Shown: positions 16,808 to 25,541, counted from the first letter of the stretch. The stretch is 64,000 nt of DNA from Palsa-343 sp036269135 (GCA_036269135.1 DATASQ010000022.1:124001-188000); one strand, 5' to 3'. The notes: a model not told the origin generated them from the sequence alone. Numbers and translations are program-made.

Positions 16808-17737
16808 CTAAACGCCGCCTTCGAAGATTTTCTTGGAGAGATAGCGTTCGGCGGAGTCGGGGATTAAGGTGGCGACACGCTTGCCGGGGCCGAGGCGCTG
16901 CGCAATTTGCAGAGCGGCGTGGATCATCGCGCCGGAACTGGAGCCGGCGAGAAGGCCCTCTTGCGCGGCCAGGGCTTTGACCGTGGCGAAAGCGTCGCGA
17001 TCGGAGACGGCGATGATCTCGTCGGCGACAGAGCGGTCAAAGGTTTTTGGGACGAAGTGGACGCCGATGCCTTCGACTTTGTGCGGACCGGGCGTGCCGC
17101 CCTGGAGAATCGAGCCTTCGGTTTCGACGGCGACGGTGAGGATGCCGGGATTTTTTTCCTTCAGGAAGCGGGCGATGCCCGAGAAGGTGCCGCCGGTGCC
17201 GACGCCGCCGATGTACGCATCGATGCGGCCGTCCATTTGATCCCAGAGCTCGACGGCCGTGGTGTCGTGGTGAAACTGGGGGTTGGCGGGGTTGTCGAAC
17301 TGAAGAGCGGGCCAGACGTTGGGATCGGTTTTAGCGAGGGCGATGGCCTGGCGGATGGCGCCGGCCATGCCGTCGGCTTCGGGGGTGCGGTGGACTTCCG
17401 CGCCGAAGCCGCGCATGAGGGCGCATTTTTCCTCGGCAAAGCCTTCGGGGACGAAGAGCACGACGCGGTAGCCGCGGTTGACGCCGACGAGGGCGAGTCC
17501 GACTCCGGTATTGCCGGCCGTGGCTTCGGTGATGACGGAGTTCTTGTGGAGGAGTCCGCGGCGCTCGGCGTCGAGGATCATGCCGAGGGCGGCGCGGTCT
17601 TTGACGGAGCCGCCCGGGTTCAGGAATTCGAGCTTGGCGTAGACCGCGGCGACGGCATCCGGAGCGAGGCGGCGGAGGCGCAGGACAGGGGTATTTCCAA
17701 TAAGCTGCGCGATGTCGTCGGCGATGCGGAGGGGCAT
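16808..17737 (-). CDS. cysK: Cysteine synthase A (O-acetylserine sulfhydrylase)
   Basis: A 309-residue PLP enzyme of the cysteine synthase family, full length. It joins O-acetylserine and sulfide to give cysteine in the cytoplasm. The PLP lysine is K46 in PGGSVKDRAA; the substrate loop TEATAGNTGVGLA, the PLP phosphate-binding loop GVGTGGTFSGIA and the GSSSGA motif near residue 264 are all present. The region directly upstream of the ATG (17737) is occupied by a 7-bp repeat array (CCCTGT units on this strand), leaving no visible Shine-Dalgarno sequence. Single gene; pstS lies 172 bases downstream on the same strand. Confidence 0.95.
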   Translation of the reverse strand: MPLRIADDIAQLIGNTPVLRLRRLAPDAVAAVYAKLEFLNPGGSVKDRAALGMILDAERRGLLHKNSVITEATAGNTGVGLALVGVNRGYRVVLFVPEGFAEEKCALMRGFGAEVHRTPEADGMAGAIRQAIALAKTDPNVWPALQFDNPANPQFHHDTTAVELWDQMDGRIDAYIGGVGTGGTFSGIARFLKEKNPGILTVAVETEGSILQGGTPGPHKVEGIGVHFVPKTFDRSVADEIIAVSDRDAFATVKALAAQEGLLAGSSSGAMIHAALQIAQRLGPGKRVATLIPDSAERYLSKKIFEGGV

Positions 17738-17741
17738 GGGG

Positions 17742-17797
17742 ACAGGGTACAGGGTGCAGGGTGTGGGTTTACAGGTTTCAGTTACAGGTTGCAGTTA
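17742..17797. repeat. Heptamer array, ACAGGGT-type
   Basis: Eight consecutive 7-base units follow each other without gaps: ACAGGGT, ACAGGGT, GCAGGGT, GTGGGTT, TACAGGT, TTCAGTT, ACAGGTT, GCAGTTA. The array begins four bases upstream of the cysK start codon. It degenerates progressively away from cysK. Confidence 0.8.
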
Positions 17798-17865
17798 CAG
17801 ACAGCTGTCGGGGCCGAGACTGCCGAGCGGCTGGGTGCCTGCGCTTACTACCGGGGCGCCGCGTT

Positions 17866-17914
17866 CAGCTCCCGGCTCCCAGTTCCTGGCTCCCAGCTCC
17901 CAGCTCCCAGCTGG
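17866..17914. repeat. Heptamer array, CAGCTCC-type
   Basis: Seven consecutive 7-base units: CAGCTCC, CGGCTCC, CAGTTCC, TGGCTCC, CAGCTCC, CAGCTCC, CAGCTGG. The array ends two bases from the stop codon of the VWA gene at 17917. It is one of several short heptamer arrays at gene edges in this window. Confidence 0.85.
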
Positions 17915-17916
17915 GC

Positions 17917-19080
17917 CTACTGCGGTGTGGCGTTCCGATCGACGTTTTCGGCGACGCTGGTTTTGTGACCGGGCTGGCGACCCAGCGGGGTGGGATAGTA
18001 CCCGGTGCGAGTACGGACGTAGAGCTTGCCGTGGTGGGGCGCGTGCGCCTCGACATGAACGGTGCGGTAGCCTCCCAGGCTGGCGGCGCGGGTTGAGTGA
18101 TAGCCGAGGGTGTACTGATTGCGGATATCCTGGGCGACTTCGGCGGCGATGCTGTCCACGTCGGCAAGGGAGCGGGGGAAGAACGCCAGGCCGCCGGTCT
18201 CATCGGAGAGGAGCTGCAGGGCCCGTCGGGCGCGATGGGCGTCGGTGCCGCGGCTGTCTTCGCCGAAGAGGAGGCCGATGGAGTAGATGACGGGACCGCC
18301 AAGGTCCTGAACCCGGCGGATGGTCTGCTCGAGATTGAGCGTGGAGGCGTTGTCCTCGCCGTCGGTGACGATGACCAGCACCTGTTTGGAACGCTTGGCG
18401 CCGTTGGCAAGCTGGTCGGCGGAGGCGACGACGGCGTCATAGAGCGCGGTGCCGCCGCGCGAATCGACGTGGCCCAGCGCCTCGCGAAGCTTGGGGATGC
18501 TGGAGGTGAAGTCCTGGTCGAGGAAGGCCTCGTCGGAGAAATTGACGACGAAGGCTTCGTCCTGGGGATTGGAAGCGCGGATCAGGTCAAGGGCGGCGGT
18601 GTTGACCGCGGGTCGCTTGTCACGCATGGAGCCGGAGTTATCGATGAGCAGGCCGATCGAGACGGGGACGTCGGAATGGGTAAAGGAGACGATGCTTTGG
18701 GGGGTATTGTCTTCCCAGACCTGAAAATCGGATTGGGTCAGGTCCTGGACGAGGTGGCCGTCCTGGTCGACGACGGTGCAGGGGAGCAGGACTTCATCCA
18801 CGTCGCGGGTGAGGGTGTAGACGCCATGCTGGCGCTTGATTTCCTCGTCGTTACTGAGATGCCCGGGGCTGACGGCGGCGTTGTCGGCGGCGTCGGGGGA
18901 GATGATCGGGTCGTGGTCCACGTCGAGCGGCGGCTGGGTTTCGGGCTGGAGCGGCGAAGGCTGCGCCGTCTGCTGCCGGGCGGGAGCCGGAGCGGGAGCC
19001 GTCTGCGCCTGGGCAGCGAAACACCCCGCAAGTAACAGAAATAAGAGAGGATGGAAACGTCGATAGAAGTAAGGGCGCAT
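17917..19080 (-). CDS. VWFA-related acidobacterial-type protein, putative lipoprotein
   Basis: A 387-residue protein with a von Willebrand A domain. The start at 19080 was chosen because a signal peptide follows (RPYFYRRFHPLLFLLLAGCF) with the lipobox LAGC, so it is probably lipid-anchored; the frame extends upstream to 19227 but without such features. A 'VDEVLLPCTVVDQDGHLVQ' beta-strand region precedes the VWA domain, as in the acidobacterial VWFA-related family. The metal-ion-dependent adhesion site is LLIDNSGSM (DxSxS), with the third ligand in GGTALYDAV and the Asp in IVTDGEDN. Function of the family is unknown. It lies 183 bases downstream of a paralogue on the same strand. Confidence 0.85.
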   Translation of the reverse strand: MRPYFYRRFHPLLFLLLAGCFAAQAQTAPAPAPARQQTAQPSPLQPETQPPLDVDHDPIISPDAADNAAVSPGHLSNDEEIKRQHGVYTLTRDVDEVLLPCTVVDQDGHLVQDLTQSDFQVWEDNTPQSIVSFTHSDVPVSIGLLIDNSGSMRDKRPAVNTAALDLIRASNPQDEAFVVNFSDEAFLDQDFTSSIPKLREALGHVDSRGGTALYDAVVASADQLANGAKRSKQVLVIVTDGEDNASTLNLEQTIRRVQDLGGPVIYSIGLLFGEDSRGTDAHRARRALQLLSDETGGLAFFPRSLADVDSIAAEVAQDIRNQYTLGYHSTRAASLGGYRTVHVEAHAPHHGKLYVRTRTGYYPTPLGRQPGHKTSVAENVDRNATPQ

Positions 19081-19263
19081 AGTTTCCGGGACGTGCGTCA
19101 GCCCCAGGGGCGAGGACAGCTTTTGTTTAACTGTACGCCATCTGGTTTCGCTGGGGTTACCGGGTGTCGAACTCAAATCGTGCTCCGTTGCGGACTTCGA
19201 TGCGAGATTCCGCGCAACGGCTTCCACTCATGAGACGAAGAAGCCAGGAAAAAAGATAGAAGG

Positions 19264-20331
19264 CTATTGAAGCGGGGCGTAGTAGCCGTTCCGGGCATGG
19301 ACGGTGAGCTGCGGCAGCCCGGGAGGCGGGAGCAGCTTCACCTTGACCTTGCGCCACTTGCCGTCCATGCGGGAGTCGTTGGTCTTGTAGCCGACCACGT
19401 ACTCATTGCGGAGCTCGGCACTGATGCGCGTGGCGATATCGCCCATTTCGGCAAGGTCGTCGACGCGGAAAAGGCGTCCCCCGGTGTCGTTGCTGATGTC
19501 GTTAAGAAGGAGCGGCCCATTCCGCTCTTCAATGGTGGCGGCCTCGGGGTCGAAGATGCCGATGGCGTAGATCTGGACGTCGGCTTCTTTGACGGCGGAG
19601 CGGACTTCGCTTTCCGTGTAGCGGCTGTTGTTGTCGCCACCGTCGGAGACGACGAGCAGGGCCTTGCGGCGGTACTTGGCCTCCTTCATCTTCTCCAGAC
19701 CCATATAGATGGCGTCGAGCAGAGCGGTGCGGTGGCCGGGCTGGATGGTGGCGAGGCGAGCCTCGACATCGTCCGCAGAGGAAGTGAAATCGGTAAGCAG
19801 ATAGGGGCGGTCGTTGAAACCGATGACAAAGAACTCATCCTGGGGATTGGAGGTCTTCATGAACTGGAGAACGGCGCCACGGGCGCGCACAACCTTATTA
19901 CTCATGCTGCCGCTGAGGTCGAGGATAACGCCGATGGAAACGGGGGCGTCGTCGCAGGCGAAGCTGCGAATGGATTGGGGGTGACCGTCCTCGTAAATGG
20001 AGAAGTTCTGCTTCTCAAGGCCGGTCACCAGACGGTCCATGGGATCGGTGACCGTGAGGGGAACCAGGACGATGTTGGTGTCGACTCGGAACTGTATGCC
20101 GGTGCGCAGGGAAGCGCCGGGAGTCAGGGGGATGGAGGGGTCGGTTTTCGCGGCGACCGGCTGGGAGCTGACATGAACCTGATTCAGCGGATCATCCTGG
20201 CCGAGGGCCCGGGAAGCCAGAAAAGGAGCGAGCAGGAGGAACAGCAGCGGGAGGCAACCGGTTCGCAGAAGAAGCCGGCGGGGACCCGGAGTGATGCTGG
20301 CACCAAATTCGCGCCCAAAGATGGACGCCAT
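19264..20331 (-). CDS. VWFA-related acidobacterial-type exported protein
   Basis: A 355-residue paralogue of the gene at 17917-19080. ATG 20331 is preferred over ATG 20337 because a GAGG sequence stands seven bases upstream of it. The N-terminal signal region is RRLLLRTGCLPLLFLLLAPF with cleavage near SRALGQ. The pre-domain strand NIVLVPLTVTDPMDRLVTGL and the MIDAS motif VILDLSGSM (DxSxS), RTALLDAI and LVVSDGGDNN identify a complete VWA domain. It lacks the lipobox of its neighbour, so it may be secreted rather than anchored. Both genes probably form one transcript; the role is unknown, likely protein-protein contact at the envelope. Confidence 0.85.
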   Translation of the reverse strand: MASIFGREFGASITPGPRRLLLRTGCLPLLFLLLAPFLASRALGQDDPLNQVHVSSQPVAAKTDPSIPLTPGASLRTGIQFRVDTNIVLVPLTVTDPMDRLVTGLEKQNFSIYEDGHPQSIRSFACDDAPVSIGVILDLSGSMSNKVVRARGAVLQFMKTSNPQDEFFVIGFNDRPYLLTDFTSSADDVEARLATIQPGHRTALLDAIYMGLEKMKEAKYRRKALLVVSDGGDNNSRYTESEVRSAVKEADVQIYAIGIFDPEAATIEERNGPLLLNDISNDTGGRLFRVDDLAEMGDIATRISAELRNEYVVGYKTNDSRMDGKWRKVKVKLLPPPGLPQLTVHARNGYYAPLQ

Positions 20332-20344
20332 GACCATACCTCAC

Positions 20345-20363
20345 GTGTCAGAAATACTGGCAC
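20345..20363. promoter_or_regulatory. Imperfect inverted repeat upstream of the VWA pair
   Basis: GTGTCAG-AAATA-CTGGCAC is a 7-bp inverted repeat with one mismatch, 14 bases upstream of the start codon at 20331. Its size and position suit an operator. No cognate regulator is evident. Confidence 0.3.
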
Positions 20364-20566
20364 GATTGAGAGACTTCTGCAATAGCCACTGAAGCTGGAA
20401 GACGAGCCGGAAGCGAAGGCAGATAGGAAGACGCTCGTTCGTAACCACTGAAGAGCTAGATGCGCGAAGTTGCCGGGACAGGAATACGGAAACCGGCGGG
20501 AGGGCAGGCCATTGTGCGCCAGAGTGAAAGAAGGATGCTGCGATAGAATCGGGGGAACAGACAGAT

Positions 20567-21907
20567 ATGGCACGCATATTCCCCTTTCGCGCTCTTCGTT
20601 ACAACCTTGCGCAGGTATCGGCACAAGACGTTGTTACCCAGCCCTATGACAAGATCACGCCGGCCATGCAGCAGGCGTATTACCAGCGGAGTCCCTATAA
20701 CCTGTGCCGCATCATCCTTCGGATGCCGGAGTTGTTCGACCGGGAGGGGGATGCCTATGCGAACGCGGCGCGGGATTTTTCGGCGTGGCGAGAGGCGGGG
20801 ATCCTGGCGCAGGAGCGCCAGCCCAGCGTTTTCGCATACTCACAACGATTTTCGGTTCCGGGCGACGCAGGCGTAGTGCGGGAACGGCGAGGCTTCATCG
20901 CGCTGGGAGAGCTGTACGACTACAGCCAGGGGGTGGTTTTCCGCCACGAGCAGACGCTGTCGAAGCCAAAGTCGGACCGGCTGAACCTGTTGCGGGCGAC
21001 GCGGACGCATTTCGGGCAGATCTTTATGTTGTATTCGGATCCGGCGCGCAGCGCGGAAGAGGTCCTGTTCGCGAGCGGCGCGGCCGGGGAGACGCTGCCG
21101 GAGATCGAGGTGACGGACGAGTACGGGGTGTTGCACCGGGTCTGGAAGATCAACGATCCGGCGAAGATCGGGATGCTGGCGGCAGCCATGGATGACAAAA
21201 AGTTGATCATCGCGGACGGACACCACCGCTACGAGACGGCGCTGACCTACAGAAAAGAGCGGGCGCCGGCAGGAATGGCAGAAAGCTGCGAACGGATGGG
21301 CGCGGGACTGCCGCAGCCGGCGTTTCCCGAGGCGGCGGCGATGATGACCTTTATCAATATGGATTCCGAGGGGCTGGTGGTCCTGCCCACGCACCGAGTG
21401 GTGTTCGGGCTGGCGGGCTTTGCCGCCGGAACGCTGCTGGAGAAGGCGCGGCCCTATTTCGAAATCGAAGACCTGGCGGAACGAGATGCGGCCGCGGCCG
21501 TTGCGCGGCTGGGGACGGTGCAGGAACGGGCGGCGTTTGTGGCCGTCACCGGGCAGGGTTGGTATCTGCTGACGGCCAAACCCGCGGCAATCGCGGAGGC
21601 GCTGCACCACGTGGGTGTGCGGCAGCGAAAGCTCGATGTGGTCCAGTTGCATGAGCTGATCCTGGAGAAGCTGCTGGGGATTTCGCCGGAGGCGATTCGG
21701 GATCAGACGCACCTGCGCTATCTGCGCGATGCGGCGGAAGCCGCCGACGCGGTCACGCGCGGGGAGGCGAATGCGGCGTTTCTGATCAATCCCGTGACCC
21801 TGGAGCAGCTGCGCGAGGTGGCGTTTGCCGGGGAAGTGATGCCGCAAAAATCGACGGATTTTTATCCCAAGATGCTGAGCGGTCTGGCGATGTATGCGCT
21901 GGACTGA
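20567..21907 (+). CDS. DUF1015 family protein
   Basis: A 446-residue cytoplasmic protein of the DUF1015 family, full length for that family. Recognisable conserved segments are IFPFRALRYN at the N-terminus, VTQPYDKI, YYQRSPYNLCRIIL, FRHEQTLSKPKSDRLNLLRAT, the LIIADGHHRYETALTYR motif around residues 208-224, and a C-terminal region ending in MPQKSTDFYPKMLSGL. The strictly conserved ADGHHRYE suggests an enzymatic metal or phosphate site, but the reaction is not established. It is first in an apparent operon with amidase, GerMN and murI; the amidase gene starts inside its last codons (14-base overlap). Confidence 0.88.
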   Translation: MARIFPFRALRYNLAQVSAQDVVTQPYDKITPAMQQAYYQRSPYNLCRIILRMPELFDREGDAYANAARDFSAWREAGILAQERQPSVFAYSQRFSVPGDAGVVRERRGFIALGELYDYSQGVVFRHEQTLSKPKSDRLNLLRATRTHFGQIFMLYSDPARSAEEVLFASGAAGETLPEIEVTDEYGVLHRVWKINDPAKIGMLAAAMDDKKLIIADGHHRYETALTYRKERAPAGMAESCERMGAGLPQPAFPEAAAMMTFINMDSEGLVVLPTHRVVFGLAGFAAGTLLEKARPYFEIEDLAERDAAAAVARLGTVQERAAFVAVTGQGWYLLTAKPAAIAEALHHVGVRQRKLDVVQLHELILEKLLGISPEAIRDQTHLRYLRDAAEAADAVTRGEANAAFLINPVTLEQLREVAFAGEVMPQKSTDFYPKMLSGLAMYALD

Positions 21908-22643
21908 AGGGCTGGCGTTTCTGGGGCTGTTGGCGGGAGTGGTTTTAGCGCAAACGGCCCAGGGGCCCGCCGCGCCCGCGAAGGGTCCTCTGCCCCAGGC
22001 GCCGAACTTGCCGCCGATGCAGGCGCCGGCTCCGATGGCGCCGGTGCAGCCGCCCCGGCTGGTGGTGGTGGTGGACGCGGCACATGGAGGCAACGATTCC
22101 GGAGCCAGGATCGGTGACGGCGTTCTGGAGAAAAGCGTCACGCTGGAGCTGGCGGGCCGGCTGCGGTCCGTATTGAAGGCGCGTGGGCTGGAGGTTGTCA
22201 TGACTCGGCAAACGGATAGTGATATGACTCCGCTGGACCGGGCGCAGACGGCGAATCACGCGATGGCGGGAGCGTGCCTGGTGATGCATGCCACGGCGAC
22301 GGGGAGCGGCGTGCATCTGTACACGTCGTCGCTGAGCCCGACGCAGCGGACGGCCTTTTTGCCATGGGCCACGGCACAGGCGGCATTTGTGACCCAGAGT
22401 TTGAAGCTCGAGTCGGAGATCGATTCAGCGCTGGTCCATGCGGCGATCCCGGTGACGCTGGGGCGGGCGTCGGTGCAGCCGATGGATAGCCTCGCATGCC
22501 CGGAGGTGGCCGTGGAGATGGCGCCGCTCGTGGCCGGGCATGTCACTTCGGGTCGGCCGCTGACCGACGTGAGCTATCAGAAGCAGGTTGTGGATGCGCT
22601 GGCCGCCGCCCTGGAACAGTGGCAGAGCGACTGGAAACAATAG
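21894..22643 (+). CDS. Exported N-acetylmuramoyl-L-alanine amidase (Amidase_3)
   Basis: A 249-residue protein with a signal peptide (GLAFLGLLAGVVLAQTA) and a Pro/Ala-rich linker to about residue 60. The Amidase_3 zinc site is visible: VVDAAHGGNDSGA (first His), ILEKSVTLELAG (Glu), LVMHATAT (second His, where the family often has H-x-N/D) and CPEVAVEMAPL (catalytic Glu). It cleaves the amide between MurNAc and the peptide stem in the periplasm. Compared with AmiC the HxN motif is altered to HAT. It is coupled to DUF1015 upstream and abuts GerMN downstream with no gap. Confidence 0.82.
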   Translation: MRWTEGLAFLGLLAGVVLAQTAQGPAAPAKGPLPQAPNLPPMQAPAPMAPVQPPRLVVVVDAAHGGNDSGARIGDGVLEKSVTLELAGRLRSVLKARGLEVVMTRQTDSDMTPLDRAQTANHAMAGACLVMHATATGSGVHLYTSSLSPTQRTAFLPWATAQAAFVTQSLKLESEIDSALVHAAIPVTLGRASVQPMDSLACPEVAVEMAPLVAGHVTSGRPLTDVSYQKQVVDALAAALEQWQSDWKQ

Positions 22644-23291
22644 ATGATCTCCCGCGCGCACAAATATCTGTTCGCTCTGCTGCTGGCGGTGTGCGTGGTG
22701 ATGGCGGTTTTCCTGATCCGGTTGCGGAACCGCGCCCAGGACCGGCTGCAGGCGCAGGGAACCAGCGTACCGCAGTCGATTGCGGAGCCGGCCGGGAGCC
22801 CGCCGAAGACAGTGACTCTGTTTGTGCCCAACGATCTGGACGACTCCATGACGACGGTGGAGCGGACGATTCCGCTGCCGGCGGATGAGAATGCGCAGGC
22901 GCGGGTGCTGCTGGAGGCGCTGATTGAGGCCTGGCGTGCTCCCGACTCGACCCACCCGATCCACGTGGAGAAGGGCGTGGACGATGTGTACTTTGTGCCC
23001 GTGCCGCAAGGCAAGGGTGCGAGCGGACCGGGCGGCCAGATGGCGGTGGTGGATCTGAACGGGGCGCTGGCGGCAGCGCAGCCATCGGGGATCGAGCCGG
23101 AGACGCTGACGCTGCTCTCGATGATGGCGACACTGCATGCCAATCTGCCGGATGTGACCGAGGTGCATTTTCTGGTGGACGGGCAGGCGCGGGAAACCCT
23201 GGCCGGGCATGCGGATCTGACGCGGACGTATTTGGCGGCGGAGGCCGAGCAGCGGCCGGGTCCGGCCGAACCGGCGAGTGCGGGCCGATGA
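22644..23291 (+). CDS. GerMN-domain membrane protein
   Basis: A 215-residue protein with one N-terminal transmembrane segment (KYLFALLLAVCVVMAVFLI) and an outward-facing GerMN (sporulation/germination M-type) domain at about residues 55-200: VTLFVPNDLDDSMTTVERTI, then the strand MAVVDLNGALAAA and EVHFLVDGQ. This domain occurs in many non-sporulating bacteria beside amidase and murI genes, so a cell-wall role is inferred. The ATG follows the amidase stop directly, and its TGA overlaps the murI start as ATGA. Confidence 0.8.
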   Translation: MISRAHKYLFALLLAVCVVMAVFLIRLRNRAQDRLQAQGTSVPQSIAEPAGSPPKTVTLFVPNDLDDSMTTVERTIPLPADENAQARVLLEALIEAWRAPDSTHPIHVEKGVDDVYFVPVPQGKGASGPGGQMAVVDLNGALAAAQPSGIEPETLTLLSMMATLHANLPDVTEVHFLVDGQARETLAGHADLTRTYLAAEAEQRPGPAEPASAGR

Positions 23292-24088
23292 AGATCGGGG
23301 TATTCGACTCGGGCTTTGGCGGGCTGACCGTCCTGCGAGAGCTGCTGCGGCACATTCCCGCAGCGGATTATGCGTATTTAGGGGATACGGCACGGCTGCC
23401 GTATGGGGCGAAGTCGCGGGCCACGGTGGCGCGGTATGCGGCCTCCAGTGCGCGGTTTCTGGTGGAGGAAGAAGAGGCGGAGCTGCTGGTGATTGCCTGC
23501 AACACAGCAAGCGCGCTGGCCCTGGAGGCGATTCGGGAGGCGGTTGCGGTGCCGGTGCTGGGTGTGGTGGAGACGGGCGCCAACGCAGCGGATGTGAACT
23601 CGACGACACGCGATGTGCTGGTGATTGCCACCGCCGCCACGGTGGAGAGCCACGCCTACGCGGCGGCCTGCGCGGCGCGGAAGATGCGGGTGATCGAGAA
23701 AGCCTGTCCGCTGCTGGTGCCGCTGGTCGAGGAAGGCTGGACCGAACATCCGGTAACGAATGAAGTGGTGCGGATCTATATGGACGAACTGATGGAACAG
23801 GCTGCCGCGGCGAACCTGAAGGCCGACACGCTGGTTCTCGCGTGCACGCATTATCCGCTGTTACGGGAGACCATCGAGCGCGCTGTGCCGCAGGCAGTGC
23901 GGGTGATCGACTCCGCGGAAGTGACGGCGCAGCAAGTGGCGGTTCAGTTGGGAAGTGTTGTCCAGTCTGCGGGGCAGCCAAAGGTGCAGTTCTTTGCTAC
24001 CGATTCGGTGGCGAAATTCAAAGATTTAGGAACGCGGTTTCTTGGACAGGCGATTCCGGCCGTGCGGCTGGTGGATCTGGGGGGATAA
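23288..24088 (+). CDS. murI: Glutamate racemase
   Basis: A 266-residue cofactor-independent racemase supplying D-glutamate for peptidoglycan. It has the N-terminal FDSGFGGLTVLRELL motif, both catalytic cysteines (C71 in VIACNTASA and C186 in LACTHYPLL) and the GDTARLPYG loop. The length is usual for the family. ATG 23288 overlaps the GerMN stop by four bases. It is last in the DUF1015-amidase-GerMN-murI operon; a heptamer array starts three bases after its stop codon. Confidence 0.96.
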   Translation: MKIGVFDSGFGGLTVLRELLRHIPAADYAYLGDTARLPYGAKSRATVARYAASSARFLVEEEEAELLVIACNTASALALEAIREAVAVPVLGVVETGANAADVNSTTRDVLVIATAATVESHAYAAACAARKMRVIEKACPLLVPLVEEGWTEHPVTNEVVRIYMDELMEQAAAANLKADTLVLACTHYPLLRETIERAVPQAVRVIDSAEVTAQQVAVQLGSVVQSAGQPKVQFFATDSVAKFKDLGTRFLGQAIPAVRLVDLGG

Positions 24089-24091
24089 GAG

Positions 24092-24126
24092 GCAGGTTGC
24101 AGGTTGCAGGTTACGGGTTACAGGGA
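24092..24126. repeat. Heptamer array, GCAGGTT-type
   Basis: Five adjacent 7-base units: GCAGGTT, GCAGGTT, GCAGGTT, ACGGGTT, ACAGGGA, starting three bases after the murI stop codon. Confidence 0.8.
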
Positions 24127-24549
24127 AGGGCTGGTCGGAGGGTTGGATCAGCCCTTGCTCGTTGCAGTGGACCTCATTCCGGCTGGAGGCGCTGCTGCAC
24201 GGAGGGCGCCGCCTCGCCGAGTCGGCAAGGAGCGGGGAGCGAGGTGGGCGTGTTGCCATGCTCATGGAAGGATTCTTTTCGTCGGGAATGCGAAAGGGTC
24301 GAAAATCCTCAAAGCAAGTGGCGCGGAAGGATGTATATCTTAGACGCGTCGGTGATCTGGCAGCTTCCAGTTTTGTAGACGCATCTGACTGGAAGTATCT
24401 GCAGGGAAACGGTGCGTGAGCGAGGATGAGCGAGCTGGCGCTCCTCGCTTCGGCCACGGGCGGGATAAGCCAGTTCATTTGCGCCGGCCTGGGGTTCCCG
24501 GTACCATACAGTGTCCGGGAAGGTAGTTCATCTCGAAGGAGATAAAGCG
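24127..24549. other. Intergenic region between murI and the YtxH gene
   Basis: About 420 bases with several overlapping short open frames on both strands and no convincing gene. It ends with the AAGGAG ribosome binding site (about 24534) of the YtxH gene. A promoter for the YtxH unit must lie here but no clear hexamers were seen. Confidence 0.4.
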
Positions 24550-24942
24550 ATGTCAGAGGAAAAAGGTTCGAGCGGATTCAGCTGGTTTTTGGCGGGTCTG
24601 GGGCTGGGCGCGCTGATCGGAGTTTTGTATGCGCCTAAAGCAGGCCGGGAGACGCGCGAAGAGCTGATCAGCGGTGCGCGCGAAGGGACCGAATACCTGC
24701 GGCAGCGCAGCCGCGAGGCGGCCGACCAGGTCAACGATCTGGTGGACCGGAGCAAGGTGCAGGTGAACGACTACGTCGATCGCGGCAAGGAATACGTGGA
24801 ACGCGGTCGGGCGCAGTGGGATGAATTCGTCAATCAGGGGCGCCAGTTTGTCAACGACCAGGGCGGAAGGGTCTCGGCGGCAGTGGAAGCCGGACGCCAG
24901 GCGTATCAGAGCAGCACGCCCACAACTCCAACCGAAGGGTAG
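24550..24942 (+). CDS. YtxH domain-containing membrane protein
   Basis: A 130-residue protein. The YtxH signature is at the N-terminus: FSWFLAGLGLGALIGVLYAP followed by KAGRETREEL, a glycine-rich membrane segment followed by a charged stretch. The remainder is a long amphipathic helix with imperfect 11-residue periodicity (VNDLVDRSKVQVNDYVDRGK), likely a coiled coil. ATG 24550 has AAGGAG about ten bases upstream. YtxH proteins are general-stress envelope proteins with unknown mechanism. The next gene is of the DUF948 type, the same partnership as YtxG/YtxH in Bacillus. Confidence 0.85.
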   Translation: MSEEKGSSGFSWFLAGLGLGALIGVLYAPKAGRETREELISGAREGTEYLRQRSREAADQVNDLVDRSKVQVNDYVDRGKEYVERGRAQWDEFVNQGRQFVNDQGGRVSAAVEAGRQAYQSSTPTTPTEG

Positions 24943-25028
24943 GGAGCTTCCGTCGTTCGAGGCAGCGCGGCAGAGGGGACGGCCCGCGCACCGCAGCCTG
25001 AGAAGCCGGCCGAGCGAGAGGGAACGCT

Positions 25029-25541
25029 ATGCACAATGAAGGACCGAGCTGGGTCTTAATCCTGTTCACGGCCGTGACCGCGGCCGCATTTCTGATGCAG
25101 GCGGTGGCACTGCTGATCATGGCAGTGGCGGCCAGGTCGGCGGTGGGGCGACTGAACGAAGTGACGAAGCAGGCGCAGGAGCATGCCCTGCCGGCACTGG
25201 CGACGGCGCGGCATCTGCTGGATGAGGTTTCACCGAAGCTGAAAGTGGCGGCGCAGAACGTGCTGGAGGTGAGCCATACGCTCAAGCACGAATCGACGCA
25301 CGTAAGCGGCGCGGTAGACGAACTGCTGAAGAAAGCCGAAGTGCAGGTAGACCGGGTGGACGAGATGGTGACCGGCACACTGAACAGCATCGCGTATGCC
25401 ACCTCAACCGTGCAGCGGGCGGTGACCACGCCGATGCGGCAGGTGGGCGCCGTGTTGAGCGGGCTGCGCGCGGGCTTTGGCGCGCTGCGCAGCAAGGACC
25501 GTAACTCACACGAGACGGCGGACGGCGACCCGTTCTCCTGA
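25029..25541 (+). CDS. DUF948-like membrane-anchored coiled-coil protein
   Basis: A 170-residue protein with one N-terminal transmembrane helix (VLILFTAVTAAAFLMQAVAL) and then a long helical region rich in Val/Leu/Glu/Lys (residues 40-140), as in DUF948 (YtxG-like) proteins. A purine-rich site (GAGAGGGAA) precedes the ATG at 25029. It follows the YtxH gene by 86 bases and probably shares its transcript, suggesting a two-component envelope-stress structure. The domain assignment is by architecture and context rather than strong motifs. Confidence 0.65.
   Translation: MHNEGPSWVLILFTAVTAAAFLMQAVALLIMAVAARSAVGRLNEVTKQAQEHALPALATARHLLDEVSPKLKVAAQNVLEVSHTLKHESTHVSGAVDELLKKAEVQVDRVDEMVTGTLNSIAYATSTVQRAVTTPMRQVGAVLSGLRAGFGALRSKDRNSHETADGDPFS

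Noticed and set aside
17742..17914. CRISPR array
   Set aside because: The repeats are 7 bases, contiguous and without spacers; no cas genes are in the window.
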